Shown here: positions 63,206 to 64,000 of the stretch, piece by piece
How the letters are laid out: each line of letters starts with the position of its first letter
Numbering within the stretch: the stretch's first letter is position 1
Assembly: GCF_003984625.1 (NCBI RefSeq)
Contig: NZ_RWKH01000007.1
Span: 124,001-188,000, forward strand
Source of the DNA: Variovorax sp. DXTD-1
Lineage (GTDB): Bacteria > Pseudomonadota > Gammaproteobacteria > Burkholderiales > Burkholderiaceae_C
Length of the DNA: 64,000 bases
Reading direction: 5' to 3'
Position numbers and translations under genes: made by a program
Notes under the pieces: generated by a model
Told to the model about the DNA's origin: nothing
What the model saw: only the letters and a program-made list of their open reading frames with translations
The model's database searches: none

Positions 63206-64000
63206 AATGCTGCTCGCCGTGGCCTGCCTTGCGCTGCTGTTCGCAGCCGCGGGGCTGCTGCTGTGGCAATGGGCCAAGGGCCGCCAGGCACGTCAGGCCG
63301 CGGCGCGGCACCTGAACCAGCAGATCCAGGCCAGTACGGTTGCGGGCACACCGGTGCCGATGCCCATCCCGCTGCGCGACCCGGCCAATGACAACCTCAT
63401 GGCGGGCGTCACCTCGGACCCATGGCTCAACGCAGACGCAGGCACCCCGGCCGCCGCGCCCGCAGGGTTGCTCGAAAAGGCCCTGCCCGAATGGCTGATA
63501 GGCGTGATCGCCCCCCGCATGGCCGCATTGGGGTTGGCCGTCATCGTGACGGTGGCCGCGCTCGCGGGCCTGCTTGCCGGCTGGGTGTCGGGCCTGAGCG
63601 CGCTCGCGCTGCTGGTTCTTCTGGCAGCGTTCGCCGTCTGGCTGCGGCTGCAGAAGTTCCGCCGCAAGCTCGTGAGCCAGTTGCCCGGGTACATCGACGC
63701 GATGGTGCGGCTGATCACCATCGGCAACTCCACGCAGGCGGCTTTCCAGCTTGCGATTGCCACCACCGAGGCGCCGCTGCGCGGCCAGCTGGAGCGCTCG
63801 GCATCGCTGGTGCGCGCGGGCATGGACCTGGATCGCGCCCTGCACCAGACGGCCAGCAATGTGCGCATCGAAGAAATGTTCCTGCTGGCGTCCATCCTCG
63901 GCCTGGGCGTGCGCTACGGCGGGCGCTCCGACCTGCTGCTGGAGCGCGTGGGCAACTTCATGCGCGATCGCGAGCAAGCCGAGCATGAGCTGCTCGCCCT
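63198..64000 (+). CDS. tadB: Tad pilus inner-membrane protein TadB (partial)
   Basis: About 267 residues are visible before the window ends. An N-terminal membrane segment (LLAVACLALLFAAAGLLLW) is followed by a linker, two further hydrophobic helices (about residues 100-150) and the T2SSF domain start (SQLPGYIDAMVRLITIGNST, VRYGGRSDLLLERVGNFMRD). TadB forms the platform with TadC. The GTG at 63198 overlaps the cpaF stop by 8 bp; an ATG three codons in is an alternative. The stop is beyond the edge. Confidence 0.92.
   Translation, partial: MREMLLAVACLALLFAAAGLLLWQWAKGRQARQAAARHLNQQIQASTVAGTPVPMPIPLRDPANDNLMAGVTSDPWLNADAGTPAAAPAGLLEKALPEWLIGVIAPRMAALGLAVIVTVAALAGLLAGWVSGLSALALLVLLAAFAVWLRLQKFRRKLVSQLPGYIDAMVRLITIGNSTQAAFQLAIATTEAPLRGQLERSASLVRAGMDLDRALHQTASNVRIEEMFLLASILGLGVRYGGRSDLLLERVGNFMRDREQAEHELLA

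Overview
The window is GC-rich and reads like a betaproteobacterial chromosome of the Comamonadaceae, most like Variovorax. The basis is protein character, the cox cluster order and the many TTT/Bug-type binding proteins; this is inference, since no search was run. Both edges cut genes: a putative DNA alkylation repair gene at base 1 and tadB at base 64000. No insertion sequence, prophage or CRISPR array was seen.

Layout. 1-10.3 kb: cytochrome c oxidase (coxB with a fused cytochrome c domain, coxA, coxC) with its assembly factors (Cox11, SURF1, heme O/A synthases, SCO and a second SCO-like protein), nearly all on the minus strand. 10.4-16.5 kb: housekeeping genes (BioC-like, ComF, TrmL, MaoC, an orphan ParA, a KefF/KefC pair). 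16.5-24.2 kb: a feruloyl-CoA-synthase-centred acyl-CoA catabolic cluster with a MarR regulator. 24.2-27.9 kb: a TetR regulator facing two VOC proteins, a 14-TM drug exporter and a DUF1428 protein. 28-32.3 kb: a Crp-type regulator divergent from a membrane adenylyl cyclase carrying a [2Fe-2S] domain, flanked by two genes with matching Crp/Fnr-like sites.

32.3-40.9 kb is the standout: a minus-strand RNA-repair operon in the order rsr (Ro60), two Y-RNA-like noncoding RNAs, rtcB, a zinc-ribbon protein, RNase Z, an RlaP-type nucleotidyltransferase and rtcA. It is preceded by a near-consensus sigma-54 promoter and faced by rtcR. The second ncRNA folds on paper as a circularly permuted tRNA mimic and carries a tRNA-Lys-like anticodon loop.

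40.9-49.4 kb: small metabolic genes, then a thiol/peroxide stress region. Ohr, a histidine kinase and DipZ look co-transcribed; the response regulator is divergent. A TlpA-like thioredoxin shares with ohr a 51-52 bp upstream element at exactly the same distance from the start codon. SoxR and a small SoxR-box gene follow. 49.4-54.2 kb: pcaIJF with its IclR regulator and a Bug-type binding protein. 54.3-57 kb: a TPR protein and an L,D-transpeptidase that share a similar C-terminal domain. 57.3-64 kb: a tad/flp type IVb pilus locus (flp, cpaA, cpaB, cpaC, tadZ, cpaF, tadB).

Start codons were chosen from ribosome-binding sites, overlaps and family lengths; alternatives are given where they matter. 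RNA folds and motifs were worked out by eye.
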